Assembly (NCBI GenBank): GCA_049801375.1
Contig: JBARKJ010000046.1
Location: 1-64,000, forward strand
Direction: 5' to 3'
Length of the DNA stretch: 64,000 bases
Source of the DNA: JBARKJ01 sp049801375
GTDB taxonomy: Bacteria; Nitrospirota; JACRHJ01
Below the pieces are notes generated by a model. The model ran no database searches, was not told the origin of the DNA, and saw only the letters and a program-made list of their open reading frames with translations. Below, in pieces: positions 24,149-32,705 of the stretch. Positions within the stretch are counted from its first letter, which is position 1. Each line of letters starts with the position of its first letter. Position numbers and translations under genes: made by a program.

Positions 24149-25886
24149 TCTCAGTCTTAAGCTTCCCGAACTGCATATCGTAGAGCCGCTTATAGATGCG
24201 GCTTTTTTCCAGGAGTTCGGAATGCTTTCCTATGTCGGTTACTTTGCCGCCGCTTATTACGACTATTTTGTCCGCGTTTATTATCGTGGAGAGCCTGTGG
24301 GCTATTACCAGGGTCGTCCTGTTCTTCATAAGGTTCTCAAGGGCCTGCTGGACTATCCTCTCCGACTCGGTATCAAGGCTCGATGTGGCCTCGTCCAGGA
24401 TGAGTATCTGGCTGTTCTTTAAGATGGCGCGCGCTATCGAAATCCTCTGCTTCTCGCCTCCGGATAGCCGGAAGCCCTTCTCGCCGATTATGGTATTGTA
24501 TTTCTTCGGGAGCTTGTCTATGAATATGTCCGCGTGGGCGGCGCGCGCCGCCGCGGCGACCATCTCCTCTGTAAACTCTTCCTTGCCGTAGGCGATATTG
24601 TTGCGGATGGTGTCGTTGAACAATATCGTATCCTGAGTCACTACCGCGATGTTCTGACGGAGCGTCTTCAACTGAAAGCCCCTTGTGTCCTGGCCGTCAA
24701 TCAATATCGCGCCTTCCTGAAGCTCGTAGAAGCGCGGGAGAAGGTTTGCCAATGTTGTTTTTCCGCCGCCTGACGCCCCGACTACCGCGACTACTTCGCC
24801 TTTTTTTATGGTAAGGTCCACGTCCTTCAGGACGTAGTCCTCTTTTTCGTTGTACTTGAAGCTCACGCCGCGGTACTGAATATTGTCTTTTATCCCCTCA
24901 GGGCCGGAAATGCCCCTGGACATCGCCTCCTTCTCGTTCGCGGTATCGAATACCTTAAAAATCCTCTCGGTAGCGGATATACCCGACTGCAGACTGTTAT
25001 GCAGGCCGCCGAGCGTTTTTACCGGGCCGTACAACATAAAAAGCGCCGCCGTAAAGGAAAAGAATCCGCCGGGCGTCATTGCATGAGTGGTAACCTTGTG
25101 GCCGCCGTAGAATATTATAATCGCCATGGTAAGCCCGCCCAGCAAATCAAGGGTTGGGGAGAGCAGGCTATTTATTTTGGCGTTCTTTATCTGGAGTTTT
25201 GTAAATCTCTCGTGCTCCTCCATGAACTTCTCGTCTTCCCGGTCCTCCATCGTAAACGCCTTCACAATCCTGCTGCCGGTGAAGCTCTCCTGGAGGGTGC
25301 TCATGATGCCGGCGATGGACTCCTGGGATTTACGGCTGAGTTTGCGCGTCTTCTTGCCGTATTTGGAAATTAAAACTCCCATAAGCGGCATTATTATAAT
25401 GGCTATGGTCGCGAGCTTCCAGTCCCTCATGAAGAGCACGACGACCAGACCCACGATGGAGAACGACTGCTGGAGGGTGTCCTTCACTAAATTTCCGGCC
25501 AGACTGCTTAAGGCCCCAACGTCGTTTATGACATGGGAAATCAATCTCCCGGTATTGGTGGCCTGATATTCCTTGAGCGGGAGATAGACCATGTGGGTGT
25601 ATAGGTCGTTACGGATATCTTTTATTATATTGAACGACGCGTACTGCGTCAGGTAGGACTGGAAATACGTGAACACGTTTTTTATCAAGTAGACGGCAAA
25701 CACCGCGAACGACAACGGGGCAAGTTTTGTGGTATCGGCCTTGACGAAAATATCGTCCAGGATGGGTTTTATCAGCCACGCGGTCGCACCGCTCGTGCCG
25801 GACACCACCAGCGTGCAGATTATCGCCAGGAAGGTTATCCTTAAATATTTTTTTACATAGGGCCAAAGCCTTGCAAGCAGTTCCAT
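24132..25886 (-). CDS. msbA: Lipid A export ABC transporter, permease/ATPase
   Basis: This 584-residue half-transporter flips lipid A-core across the inner membrane as a homodimer. Six membrane helices occupy about residues 15-300. The nucleotide-binding domain has Walker A 'VVGASGGGKTTLAN', the signature 'RLSGGEKQRISIARA', Walker B 'ILILDEATSSLD' and the H-loop 'VIAHRLSTI'. Position between lpxB and waaA fixes the role as MsbA rather than a drug exporter. The 3' end overlaps the DUF374 gene by 17 bases. There is an 11-base gap after lpxB. Confidence 0.95.
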   Translation of the reverse strand: MELLARLWPYVKKYLRITFLAIICTLVVSGTSGATAWLIKPILDDIFVKADTTKLAPLSFAVFAVYLIKNVFTYFQSYLTQYASFNIIKDIRNDLYTHMVYLPLKEYQATNTGRLISHVINDVGALSSLAGNLVKDTLQQSFSIVGLVVVLFMRDWKLATIAIIIMPLMGVLISKYGKKTRKLSRKSQESIAGIMSTLQESFTGSRIVKAFTMEDREDEKFMEEHERFTKLQIKNAKINSLLSPTLDLLGGLTMAIIIFYGGHKVTTHAMTPGGFFSFTAALFMLYGPVKTLGGLHNSLQSGISATERIFKVFDTANEKEAMSRGISGPEGIKDNIQYRGVSFKYNEKEDYVLKDVDLTIKKGEVVAVVGASGGGKTTLANLLPRFYELQEGAILIDGQDTRGFQLKTLRQNIAVVTQDTILFNDTIRNNIAYGKEEFTEEMVAAAARAAHADIFIDKLPKKYNTIIGEKGFRLSGGEKQRISIARAILKNSQILILDEATSSLDTESERIVQQALENLMKNRTTLVIAHRLSTIINADKIVVISGGKVTDIGKHSELLEKSRIYKRLYDMQFGKLKTENVETL

Positions 25887-25897
25887 CTATACTCCAG

Positions 25898-27037
25898 TTA
25901 TATCCCGGCCTCTTTAAGCACTTCCAGGGCCGCCCTCTCCGAGGCTCCCGGACCACCCAGCTTCTCGCTGACGAAGCCCAGGTTCCGGACAATGTCGCAG
26001 TTATATGCTTTATCATAAAACATCTTTAAAATCAAGGAACTTATCCTCTCGGGGCTCGCCTCGTCCTGTATCAGCTCCGGCACGGCCTCATGTCCCGCGA
26101 TGAGGTTCGGCATCCCGATGAACGGCACGTCTATAAGCATTTTCCCCAGCCAGTAAGTAATCGGGGATAATTTATAGATTATCACCATCGGTTTTCCCTT
26201 GAGGGCGGTCTGGAGAGTTGCCGTCCCGGAAGCTACCACCGCGGCGTCCATAACCGTCATCACCCCAGGCGCATCGTCGTTTATAAGCCGCACGTCTTCA
26301 TAACCAGCCAGGTATCCCCTGAAATCATCAAGGGAAAGGGTCGGCGCAAGCGGTATTACCGCCTGGACATCCGGCATTTTAGCCTTTATCCGGGAAAACG
26401 CCTTCAACATCACCGGCAGGTGGAAGTTAAGCTCTTTTTTCCTGCTGCCGGGCAGGATTCCGAGTATGGGCTTCTGCGGGTCCAGCCCGAATTTATCCGC
26501 CAGCTCTTCTTTCGAGCGGGTCTGTGTCTCTTCATCCAGAAGCGGGTGCCCCACGAAAGAGCATTTCACGCCCGCCTCCCGGTAAACCGCCTCCTCGAAA
26601 GGAAATACCACGAGCATCCTATCCACGACCTTTGCGATGTTTTTTATTCGACCCTTGCGCCACGCCCATACCTGCGGGCTGACATAATAAACGACCTTCA
26701 CCCCGGCGGCTTTGGCCTTCTTGGCCATCCGCAGGTTGAAGTCCGGGTAGTCTATCAGCACGACGGCGTCGGGCCGCTCCCGGATTATCGTCTCCTCCAT
26801 GAGGTTGAACGCGGCCCTTATGTCCTTAAGGTGGGTCAGCACCTCCCATATCCCCACGACCGCAAGGCGCGAGATATCCTGGAGGGTCTTTACCCCAGCT
26901 TCCCGCATCATCTTCCCGCCCATGCCGGAGATGCTGAGGTCCGGCCTGAGGGCCATGAGCGCCTTTGCGAGGTTGCCGCCGTGCAGGTCGCCGGAGGCCT
27001 CCCCGGCGATTATCAGGATCTTTTTTTCGCGGGACAC
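25898..27037 (-). CDS. lpxB: Lipid A disaccharide synthase
   Basis: LpxB joins UDP-2,3-diacyl-sugar and lipid X into the beta-1',6 disaccharide. The 379-residue GT-B (family 19) protein starts 'KILIIAGEASGDLHGGNLAKAL' and contains 'MRKAKAAGVKVVYYVSPQVWAWR'-type 'YYVSPQVWAWRKGRI', 'PFEEAVYREAGVKCSFVGHPLLDE' and 'ILPGSRKKEL', all diagnostic. The start is GTG 27035-27037, overlapping gnnB by 25 bases. If the gnnA/gnnB prediction is right, it must accept a 2,3-diamino substrate. Confidence 0.96.
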   Translation of the reverse strand: MSREKKILIIAGEASGDLHGGNLAKALMALRPDLSISGMGGKMMREAGVKTLQDISRLAVVGIWEVLTHLKDIRAAFNLMEETIIRERPDAVVLIDYPDFNLRMAKKAKAAGVKVVYYVSPQVWAWRKGRIKNIAKVVDRMLVVFPFEEAVYREAGVKCSFVGHPLLDEETQTRSKEELADKFGLDPQKPILGILPGSRKKELNFHLPVMLKAFSRIKAKMPDVQAVIPLAPTLSLDDFRGYLAGYEDVRLINDDAPGVMTVMDAAVVASGTATLQTALKGKPMVIIYKLSPITYWLGKMLIDVPFIGMPNLIAGHEAVPELIQDEASPERISSLILKMFYDKAYNCDIVRNLGFVSEKLGGPGASERAALEVLKEAGI

Positions 27038-28137
27038 GAAAGAGTTGCCCTTATATTCTCTGAGATCAAATCGACATCCACCGGGTTAAGCTCCGGGTAA
27101 ATCGGCAGGGACAGAACGCGCCTTGAGAGGTTTTCCGAGACCGGGAAGTCGCCTTCTTTATATCCCAGGCCCCTGTAGGATTTTTGCAGATGGAGCGGGA
27201 CGGGGTAGTAGATAGCTGAAGCAATATCCTTTTCCGCTAGCGTGCGGAGTATCTCGTCTCTGCGCTCGGCGAGTATCGTGTACTGGTGATATACGTGGTA
27301 ATATCCGTTTTTCTCGACCGGGAGGTCAATCCCGTCCAGCGTCGCAAGCAGTTCGTTGTACTGCGCGGCCCGCTCGCGGCGGAGGCCGTTGTATCGGTCT
27401 ATCTTTGGGAGCTTCACGCGGAGTATCGCGGCCTGTATCTCGTCCAGGCGGCTGTTGTATCCCACGGTATCGTGATAATACCGCGTCCTGCTCCCGTGGT
27501 TACGCAGTGCCCGAAGCTCTTCGGCTGTATCGTCGCTGTCCGTGGTGACCATCCCTCCGTCGCCGTAGCAGCCGAGGTTCTTGCTGGGAAAAAATGAAAA
27601 ACAACCCGCGTCCCCGAAAGAGCCAGTCCTGACGAATTTGTATCCGGCACCGAAGCTCTGCGCGCAGTCCTCTATCACTTTCAGCCCGTGGGCGTTCGCG
27701 ATATCGAGGATGCTACTCATCTCCGCCGGGTGGCCGAACAGGTGCACGGGTATGACCGCCTTCGTCCGGGAGGTAATTTTTTTCTTTATTTCTTCCGGGT
27801 CTATGTTCCAGGTATCGGGCGAGACGTCCGCGAATACCGGTTTCGCCCCTATGTAGGATATAGCCTCCGCCGTGGCGATGAACGTGAACGGGGTCGTGAT
27901 TACCTCGTCCCCGGCCTTTATCCCCGAGGCGAGGAGCGCCAGGTGCAGTGCGTCCGTGCCGGAGGCACAGGCTACGGCGTGCTTCGTCCCGATATATTCC
28001 GCGACCTCTTTTTCCAGCGCCTGCACGTTCGGCCCCAGGATGAACTGCGTCGCAAGCAGGACCTCCTGCAGCTTTGCGTCCAGTTCGTCCTTAAGGTCGA
28101 TATACTGGGCCTTCAAATCAACCATCGGTATTTTCAT
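27013..28137 (-). CDS. gnnB: DegT-family aminotransferase, predicted UDP-GlcNAc-3-ulose 3-aminotransferase
   Basis: This is a PLP-dependent DegT/DnrJ/EryC1/StrS aminotransferase of 374 residues. It has 'GTDALHLALLASGIKAGDEVI', 'VIPVHLFGHPAEM', 'IEDCAQSFGAGY' and the lysine-bearing 'CFSFFPSKNLGCYGDGG'. Its place with a Gfo/Idh/MocA oxidoreductase between lpxI and lpxB matches gnnA/gnnB of Acidithiobacillus and Leptospira. There the pair converts UDP-GlcNAc to UDP-GlcNAc3N so that lipid A carries amide-linked chains at positions 2 and 3. The family call is firm; the substrate comes from context. Confidence 0.85.
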   Translation of the reverse strand: MKIPMVDLKAQYIDLKDELDAKLQEVLLATQFILGPNVQALEKEVAEYIGTKHAVACASGTDALHLALLASGIKAGDEVITTPFTFIATAEAISYIGAKPVFADVSPDTWNIDPEEIKKKITSRTKAVIPVHLFGHPAEMSSILDIANAHGLKVIEDCAQSFGAGYKFVRTGSFGDAGCFSFFPSKNLGCYGDGGMVTTDSDDTAEELRALRNHGSRTRYYHDTVGYNSRLDEIQAAILRVKLPKIDRYNGLRRERAAQYNELLATLDGIDLPVEKNGYYHVYHQYTILAERRDEILRTLAEKDIASAIYYPVPLHLQKSYRGLGYKEGDFPVSENLSRRVLSLPIYPELNPVDVDLISENIRATLSCPAKKRS

Positions 28138-28140
28138 AGT

Positions 28141-29088
28141 CTAGACCGTATGGCTCCTTATCTCTTCCTGTACGAGCATGGCGACTTTCAGCGCCTCCCT
28201 GCCCTCAACTCCCGAAACCAGCGGTTTTTTACGCGATGCCACGCATTCGAGGAACGCGTCCAACTCCGCCTTCAGGGGCTCCTCTTTTTTTACCTTCACC
28301 TTGCCGCCGACAATATCAGGCTTCCCTTCCGGGTCTTTCTTGTTGGGGATGCGGTGGTAGGCGTATATCTCCTGGTCCTGATAGTTGAGCGATATGTAAG
28401 TATCCGGCTGAAAGAGCCGGATTTTGCGCTCCTTCTTCAGCGATATCCTGCTGGAGGTAACGTTGGCGACGCAGCCGGACTCGAACTCCATCCTGGCGTT
28501 CGCTATATCGACATTCTTCGATATGACGGGTATGCCGACGGCGTGGATGTTCTTAACGGGCGAGCCAACCAACGAGAGTATGATGTCTATGTCGTGTATC
28601 ATGAGGTCGAGCACCACGTCCACGTCAGTCGACCTGTCCGGGAACGGGGAGAGCCTGTTGCACTCGATGAACTTCGGAGTCGTGGTAAGCTCCACCATCT
28701 TGGTCACGGCTGAATTGAACCGCTCTAAATGCCCGACCTGAAGGATGCAGTTTTTCTCCTGAGCGAGATTTACCAGCTCGTCCGCCTCCTCCACCGTTAC
28801 GGTCATGGGCTTCTCCAGGAGCACGTCCACCCCGGCGGAAAGAAAATCTTTCGCAATCCTGTAATGGTGGACGGTCGGCGCGGAGATAGATACCGCCTGC
28901 ACCTTCCCTATCAGCTCCTCGTGGGAAGTAAACGCAACGGTCTTCGCGGATTTCGCAATCTCTTTTGCCTGGTCCGCGTTCACGTCGCAAACCCCGACCA
29001 GTTCGGCTCCCGGGAGTTCCGAATATATCCTCGCGTGGTGCCTGCCAAGGTATCCCACGCCTACTACGCCTACTTTTATTTTTTGCAC
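28141..29088 (-). CDS. gnnA: Gfo/Idh/MocA oxidoreductase, predicted UDP-GlcNAc 3-dehydrogenase
   Basis: This 315-residue NAD(P)-dependent oxidoreductase starts 'IKVGVVGVGYLGRHHARIYSEL', has the family's 'EKPMTVTVEEADELV' with the catalytic Lys, 'LQVGHLERFNSAV', and a C-terminal sheet domain with 'DLMIHDIDIILSLVG'. In the gnnA/gnnB pathway it oxidises C3 of UDP-GlcNAc before transamination. Coupling with lpxI (TAGTG, GTG start) and a 3-base gap to gnnB tie it to lipid A synthesis. A general MviM-like role is the alternative but does not explain the conserved pairing. Confidence 0.82.
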   Translation of the reverse strand: MQKIKVGVVGVGYLGRHHARIYSELPGAELVGVCDVNADQAKEIAKSAKTVAFTSHEELIGKVQAVSISAPTVHHYRIAKDFLSAGVDVLLEKPMTVTVEEADELVNLAQEKNCILQVGHLERFNSAVTKMVELTTTPKFIECNRLSPFPDRSTDVDVVLDLMIHDIDIILSLVGSPVKNIHAVGIPVISKNVDIANARMEFESGCVANVTSSRISLKKERKIRLFQPDTYISLNYQDQEIYAYHRIPNKKDPEGKPDIVGGKVKVKKEEPLKAELDAFLECVASRKKPLVSGVEGREALKVAMLVQEEIRSHTV

Positions 29089-29906
29089 TATATTCCCATT
29101 ATGCAGATGCCGGACTTATCCGCCCCGGCTAAAAGTCTTTCCTTCTCGAGCATCAGCGTCTTACCGGCCTCGATTGCCAGTACCCGCGCCTTGCTGTCCC
29201 GCATCGCCTCAAGCGTACGCATCCCGACCACCGGGACGTCGAAGCGCATGTCGTGGTCCTTCTTGCTCACCTTCACTATGACTATGCCGTCTTTGCCCAG
29301 TTCGCCAGCGCGCCTGATGCAGTTGTCCGTCCCTTCCACGGCCTCGACCGCGACTACGGATAAGTCTTTCACCGCTACGCTCTGGCCTATGTCGTGCTGG
29401 GCTACCACCTTTGCCATCCGAAGACCGAACTCAACGTCTGCGGCCTGGGCCTTTGTCGGCCTGGATTTCGTCATCACCCCCGGCTCCGCCAGGAATGGCT
29501 TCATGTAAAGAGTGGAATCAAGGAGTTCTATACCGTTTTTTTCCAGTTCGTCGGCGACGGCGCGCAGGATGGATTCACCCTTCTTGTCCGGAAGCGACGC
29601 CCAGAGTCTTGCGGCGGTCAGGTCGAGCTTTAAGAGGTCCGACGTGTACATCCTGCGCTTTATGACCTGACCGGCCATGACGGCTTTGGTGACGCCCTCT
29701 TTCTGAAAAGTTTTTATCAGCTTCCCGAGCTGCGTTATCGAGAGCCAGTGCACGCTGTCCGCTAACTCTTCGATGAGCGGGTCAGCTTCCTCCGAGAGCG
29801 CGCACGCGACGACATAAAGCCCTTCGGCCTTCGCGTTGCCGGCCAAAATTAAGGGGAACTTCCCGTTCCCCGCGATTATGCCCAGCTTCTCCATATCCGC
29901 CGTCAC
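29088..29906 (-). CDS. lpxI: UDP-2,3-diacylglucosamine pyrophosphatase LpxI
   Basis: LpxI (formerly DUF1009) cleaves UDP-diacylglucosamine to lipid X and UMP; it replaces LpxH in many alphaproteobacteria and deep-branching Gram-negatives. The 272-residue protein shows 'LGIIAGNGKFPLILAGNAKAEG' at the N-terminus, 'GAVIKRRMYTSDLLK'-type 'GQVIKRRMYTSDLLKLD', and the C-terminal 'FDVPVVGMRTLEAM' and 'KTLMLEKERLLAGADKSGI'. The GTG start overlaps the lpxA stop (GTGA). No lpxH is in the window, consistent with LpxI doing this step. Confidence 0.94.
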   Translation of the reverse strand: MTADMEKLGIIAGNGKFPLILAGNAKAEGLYVVACALSEEADPLIEELADSVHWLSITQLGKLIKTFQKEGVTKAVMAGQVIKRRMYTSDLLKLDLTAARLWASLPDKKGESILRAVADELEKNGIELLDSTLYMKPFLAEPGVMTKSRPTKAQAADVEFGLRMAKVVAQHDIGQSVAVKDLSVVAVEAVEGTDNCIRRAGELGKDGIVIVKVSKKDHDMRFDVPVVGMRTLEAMRDSKARVLAIEAGKTLMLEKERLLAGADKSGICIMGI

Positions 29907-30679
29907 CTGCAGACGCCCCGTTCGGAAGAGGCGACGAAGTCGAGGAGCTTTTTCACTTCCGGGAAATTACCGTAACCGGCGGAGGCTTTCTCCACGGCGT
30001 CCTTTACAGTAAGGCCGCTCCGAAACAGTATCTGATACGCCTTCTTCAGCGCGGATATCGTCTCTTTTGAAAACCCTCTTCGCGAAAGGCCTATGGCGTT
30101 CAGGCCGTGCAGAGTAGCCCTGTTGCCGGTCGCGTTGACAAACGGCGGCACGTCCTGCGAGACGGCGGAGCATGCGCCTACCATGCTGTGCGCGCCGATC
30201 CTCACGAACTGATGGAGCCCGGTAAGCCCGCCTATGATGGCGTGTTCCTCTATATGGACATGCCCGCCTATCTGCACGGAGTTCGCGATTATGACGTGGT
30301 TTCCGACATGGCAGTCGTGCGGGATGTGGGCGTAGACCATTATAAAGCAGTCGTCGCCTATTACCGTCGCGCCGCCGCCGCCTTCGGTGCCCCGGTTAAT
30401 GGTGGTAAACTCGCGTATCCGGTTCCTGTTCCCGATGATGAGCTTTGACTTCTCGCCGCCGAACTTCAAGTCCTGCGGGATTTCTCCGATGGAGGCGGAC
30501 TGGTATATCTCGTTGTCCTCGCCCATCTCGACGTATTGCCTTATTACGGCATGGGGGCCGATTTTTGACCTTGCGCCTATCGTCACGTTGTCCTCTATGA
30601 CGGCATAGGGTCCTACGACAACGTCCTGGGCCAGGACCGCCCCGGGATGTACTAACGCGGTCGGATGTATATTTTGCAT
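29903..30679 (-). CDS. lpxA: Acyl-ACP:UDP-N-acetylglucosamine O-acyltransferase (LpxA)
   Basis: LpxA adds the first 3-hydroxyacyl chain in lipid A synthesis. The 258 residues contain hexapeptide-repeat turns forming a left-handed beta-helix, starting 'IHPTALVHPGAVLAQDVVVGPYAVI'. The catalytic His lies in 'AHIPHDCHVG' and the helical C-terminal domain carries 'LHGLNAIGLSRRGF'. With gnnA/gnnB downstream the likely acceptor is UDP-GlcNAc3N, making an amide at C3, as known for Leptospira LpxA. It is followed by lpxI with a 4-base overlap and preceded by fabZ at a 9-base gap. Confidence 0.96.
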   Translation of the reverse strand: MQNIHPTALVHPGAVLAQDVVVGPYAVIEDNVTIGARSKIGPHAVIRQYVEMGEDNEIYQSASIGEIPQDLKFGGEKSKLIIGNRNRIREFTTINRGTEGGGGATVIGDDCFIMVYAHIPHDCHVGNHVIIANSVQIGGHVHIEEHAIIGGLTGLHQFVRIGAHSMVGACSAVSQDVPPFVNATGNRATLHGLNAIGLSRRGFSKETISALKKAYQILFRSGLTVKDAVEKASAGYGNFPEVKKLLDFVASSERGVCR

Positions 30680-30688
30680 GAAGAGAGC

Positions 30689-31117
30689 CTATTCTTTCGT
30701 GGTCATGGCCATGAACTCGGCCTCGCAGACTACCTTGCCGTCGACCTTAGCCTCGCCTTTGAACTTATAGACCTTGCCCCTGACCTGGAGCGGCTCCACT
30801 TCGAGCACGAGCTGGTCGCCGGGGACAACCGGCTTTCTGAACTTCACCTTGTCTATGCTCATGAAGTAGACCATATTGTCATCGGACTCCACGGTCTTGT
30901 GGACCAGTATACCCGACGCCTGCGCCAACGCCTCGACAATCAGTACGCCCGGCATTATCGGCTTTCCGGGGAAATGCCCCTGGAAGAAATGCTCGTCGAA
31001 GGAGACGTTTTTTATGGCGACCAGCCTCTTGCCCGGCTCGATCTCAAGCACCCTGTCCACGAATAGGAAGGGGTAGCGATGAGGCAGTATTTTCTGAATC
31101 TCGATGATGTCCAGCAT
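30689..31117 (-). CDS. fabZ: 3-hydroxyacyl-ACP dehydratase
   Basis: This hotdog-fold dehydratase of fatty acid synthesis has 142 residues. It starts 'MLDIIEIQKILPHRYPFLFVD' and carries the catalytic His/Glu block 'GHFPGKPIMPGVLIVEALAQ'. The ATG at 31115-31117 has GGAGGG four bases upstream; a longer in-frame extension would lie inside lpxD and is rejected. The lpxD-fabZ-lpxA order is the standard arrangement that balances phospholipid and lipid A precursors from 3-hydroxyacyl-ACP. Confidence 0.97.
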   Translation of the reverse strand: MLDIIEIQKILPHRYPFLFVDRVLEIEPGKRLVAIKNVSFDEHFFQGHFPGKPIMPGVLIVEALAQASGILVHKTVESDDNMVYFMSIDKVKFRKPVVPGDQLVLEVEPLQVRGKVYKFKGEAKVDGKVVCEAEFMAMTTKE

Positions 31118-31131
31118 TAGCCCTCCGTCCG

Positions 31132-32145
31132 CTAATTTTTTTCCAGCTTCTTCTCCAGGTCCAATATCCGCTTCCGATACTCCGGCAGCTTCCTGAGCGC
31201 GGCCTGCATCTTGAGCCATTCGGCGTGCGGAGCCGCCGGCGAGCCGCTATAGACCTGCCCCGCCTCCACGTCGTTCATCACGCCCGACTTCGCGCCGATC
31301 TGCGCGCCGTCCCCAATCTTTATATGGCCCACCAAGCCAGTCTGTCCCCCGATCACCACCCGGCGCCCCACTTCCGTGCTGCCGGATACGCCGACCTGGG
31401 CGACTAATATCGAGTCCTCGCCGATTAAGACATTGTGTCCGACCTGGACGAGGTTGTCTATCTTGGTCCCACGCCCGATGATGGTATCCCCCAGCGCGCC
31501 CCGGTCGATTGTAGAGTTCGCGCCGACCTCCACGTCGTCCTCGATGACCACGCCGCCGATCTGTGGGATTTTGAAGCGCTTTCCTGCGTCCGTCGCGTAG
31601 CCGAAGCCGTCAGCGCCAATGACCACCCCGCCGTGTATTATCACGCGGTCGCCTATCCTCACTTTTTCGCGGATGACCACGTTGGGATAGATTATGCAGT
31701 CCGCGCCTACCGACGAGCCTTTTCCGACATAGACCCCCGGATAAAGGACGGTCCGGTCGCCGATTTTCGCGCCCGCCTCTACGAACACATTGGAATAAAT
31801 TGCCGCGTCCAGTCCAATCGATGCTTCCGAGTTGACTTTTGCGCCGTCCATGATGCCCTTTGGAACTTCAGTCTTCGGGGTGAACAGCGTCAGCAGTTTG
31901 GCGAAGGCAAGATAAGGGTTTTTCGTGCGGAGGCAGGGCCTGCCTCCGACGTCCACTCCCGGCGCGGCTATGACGGCCGAGGCGCGGGTGTCGGATAATT
32001 CCTTCGCATGCTTCATGCTGGTAATAAAGGTAATCTCGCCAGGGCCTGCCGCTTTTAAGCTGGCTAAGCCCTTTATCCGGACCTGGGAATCACCTTCCGC
32101 CTGCGCCCCGACGGCGTCGGCTAATTCTTGAAGTGTCCTGTCCAT
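31132..32145 (-). CDS. lpxD: UDP-3-O-(3-hydroxyacyl)glucosamine N-acyltransferase
   Basis: LpxD adds the amide-linked 3-hydroxyacyl chain at position 2 of the lipid A precursor. The 337-residue protein has an N-terminal uridine-binding domain (about residues 1-100), a long hexapeptide-repeat beta-helix ('GADCIIYPNVVIREKVRIGDRV'-type repeats) with 'GFGYATDAGKRFKIPQIGGVVI' near the active site and a C-terminal helix ending in a coiled segment. The ATG shares one base with the skp stop (TAATG). Confidence 0.96.
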   Translation of the reverse strand: MDRTLQELADAVGAQAEGDSQVRIKGLASLKAAGPGEITFITSMKHAKELSDTRASAVIAAPGVDVGGRPCLRTKNPYLAFAKLLTLFTPKTEVPKGIMDGAKVNSEASIGLDAAIYSNVFVEAGAKIGDRTVLYPGVYVGKGSSVGADCIIYPNVVIREKVRIGDRVIIHGGVVIGADGFGYATDAGKRFKIPQIGGVVIEDDVEVGANSTIDRGALGDTIIGRGTKIDNLVQVGHNVLIGEDSILVAQVGVSGSTEVGRRVVIGGQTGLVGHIKIGDGAQIGAKSGVMNDVEAGQVYSGSPAAPHAEWLKMQAALRKLPEYRKRILDLEKKLEKN

Positions 32146-32687
32146 TATTTTTTAGGTTTGCTTTCGCCGGTTTCTTTGGTGTCGTCGTAAGCCTTGATTA
32201 TCTTGTCCGTAATATCAACCGCCTCCGGGGCGTACAGCACTACGGAACGGTCGAGGATGAGGGTATAGCCCTCTTCCTTGCCGAACTTATTTATGACGGC
32301 GGTGACTTCGTCAAACATCTTGTTCGCCATCTCTTCTTTCTTCTTGGACAGTTCATCTTCGGAATCGGACCCGAACCTCTGGTAGTCCTTGTACGCCCTC
32401 TGGAGTTTGTCCTGCCTGCGGCTCCTCTCGTCCGCGGAGATTACGGCGGACTGCTTATCAAGCTCTTCCTGCATCTTCTGTATCTCTTCCTTCCGCTGCT
32501 CTATCTGGGCCTGCTTTTCTTTGACCAGGTTCTCCAGCGTCTTCAGCGCCTGCTTGCCCGCTTTTGAATCCGACTGCACCTTGCGGAGGTTTATATATCC
32601 CAGTTTAATCTCCGCAGCGGACGACACACTGCAGAACATTGCCGCAAGGACAAGCGCCGCGGTTGTTGCCACTATTATCTTCCTCAT
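32145..32687 (-). CDS. skp: OmpH/Skp family periplasmic chaperone
   Basis: Skp holds unfolded outer-membrane proteins in the periplasm for the BAM complex. The start ATG 32685-32687, with GGAGG upstream, gives 180 residues and an N-terminal signal peptide ('IIVATTAALVLAAMFCSVSSA', cleavage near AEIK). The mature protein begins 'IKLGYINLRKVQ', then forms a long charged coiled coil (the 'tentacles') with 'LVKEKQAQIEQRKEEIQKM', and ends in the conserved 'GYTLILDRSVVLYA' strand. It lies between bamA and lpxD as in most Gram-negatives. Confidence 0.93.
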   Translation of the reverse strand: MRKIIVATTAALVLAAMFCSVSSAAEIKLGYINLRKVQSDSKAGKQALKTLENLVKEKQAQIEQRKEEIQKMQEELDKQSAVISADERSRRQDKLQRAYKDYQRFGSDSEDELSKKKEEMANKMFDEVTAVINKFGKEEGYTLILDRSVVLYAPEAVDITDKIIKAYDDTKETGESKPKK

Positions 32688-32705
32688 CCTCTTGACCTCC
32701 ATTTT

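Noticed and set aside
27688..28713. A 341-codon open frame on the plus strand over gnnB/gnnA
   Set aside because: It is antisense to two overlapping conserved proteins with full family motifs, and its translation is Arg/Val-rich with no domain pattern.
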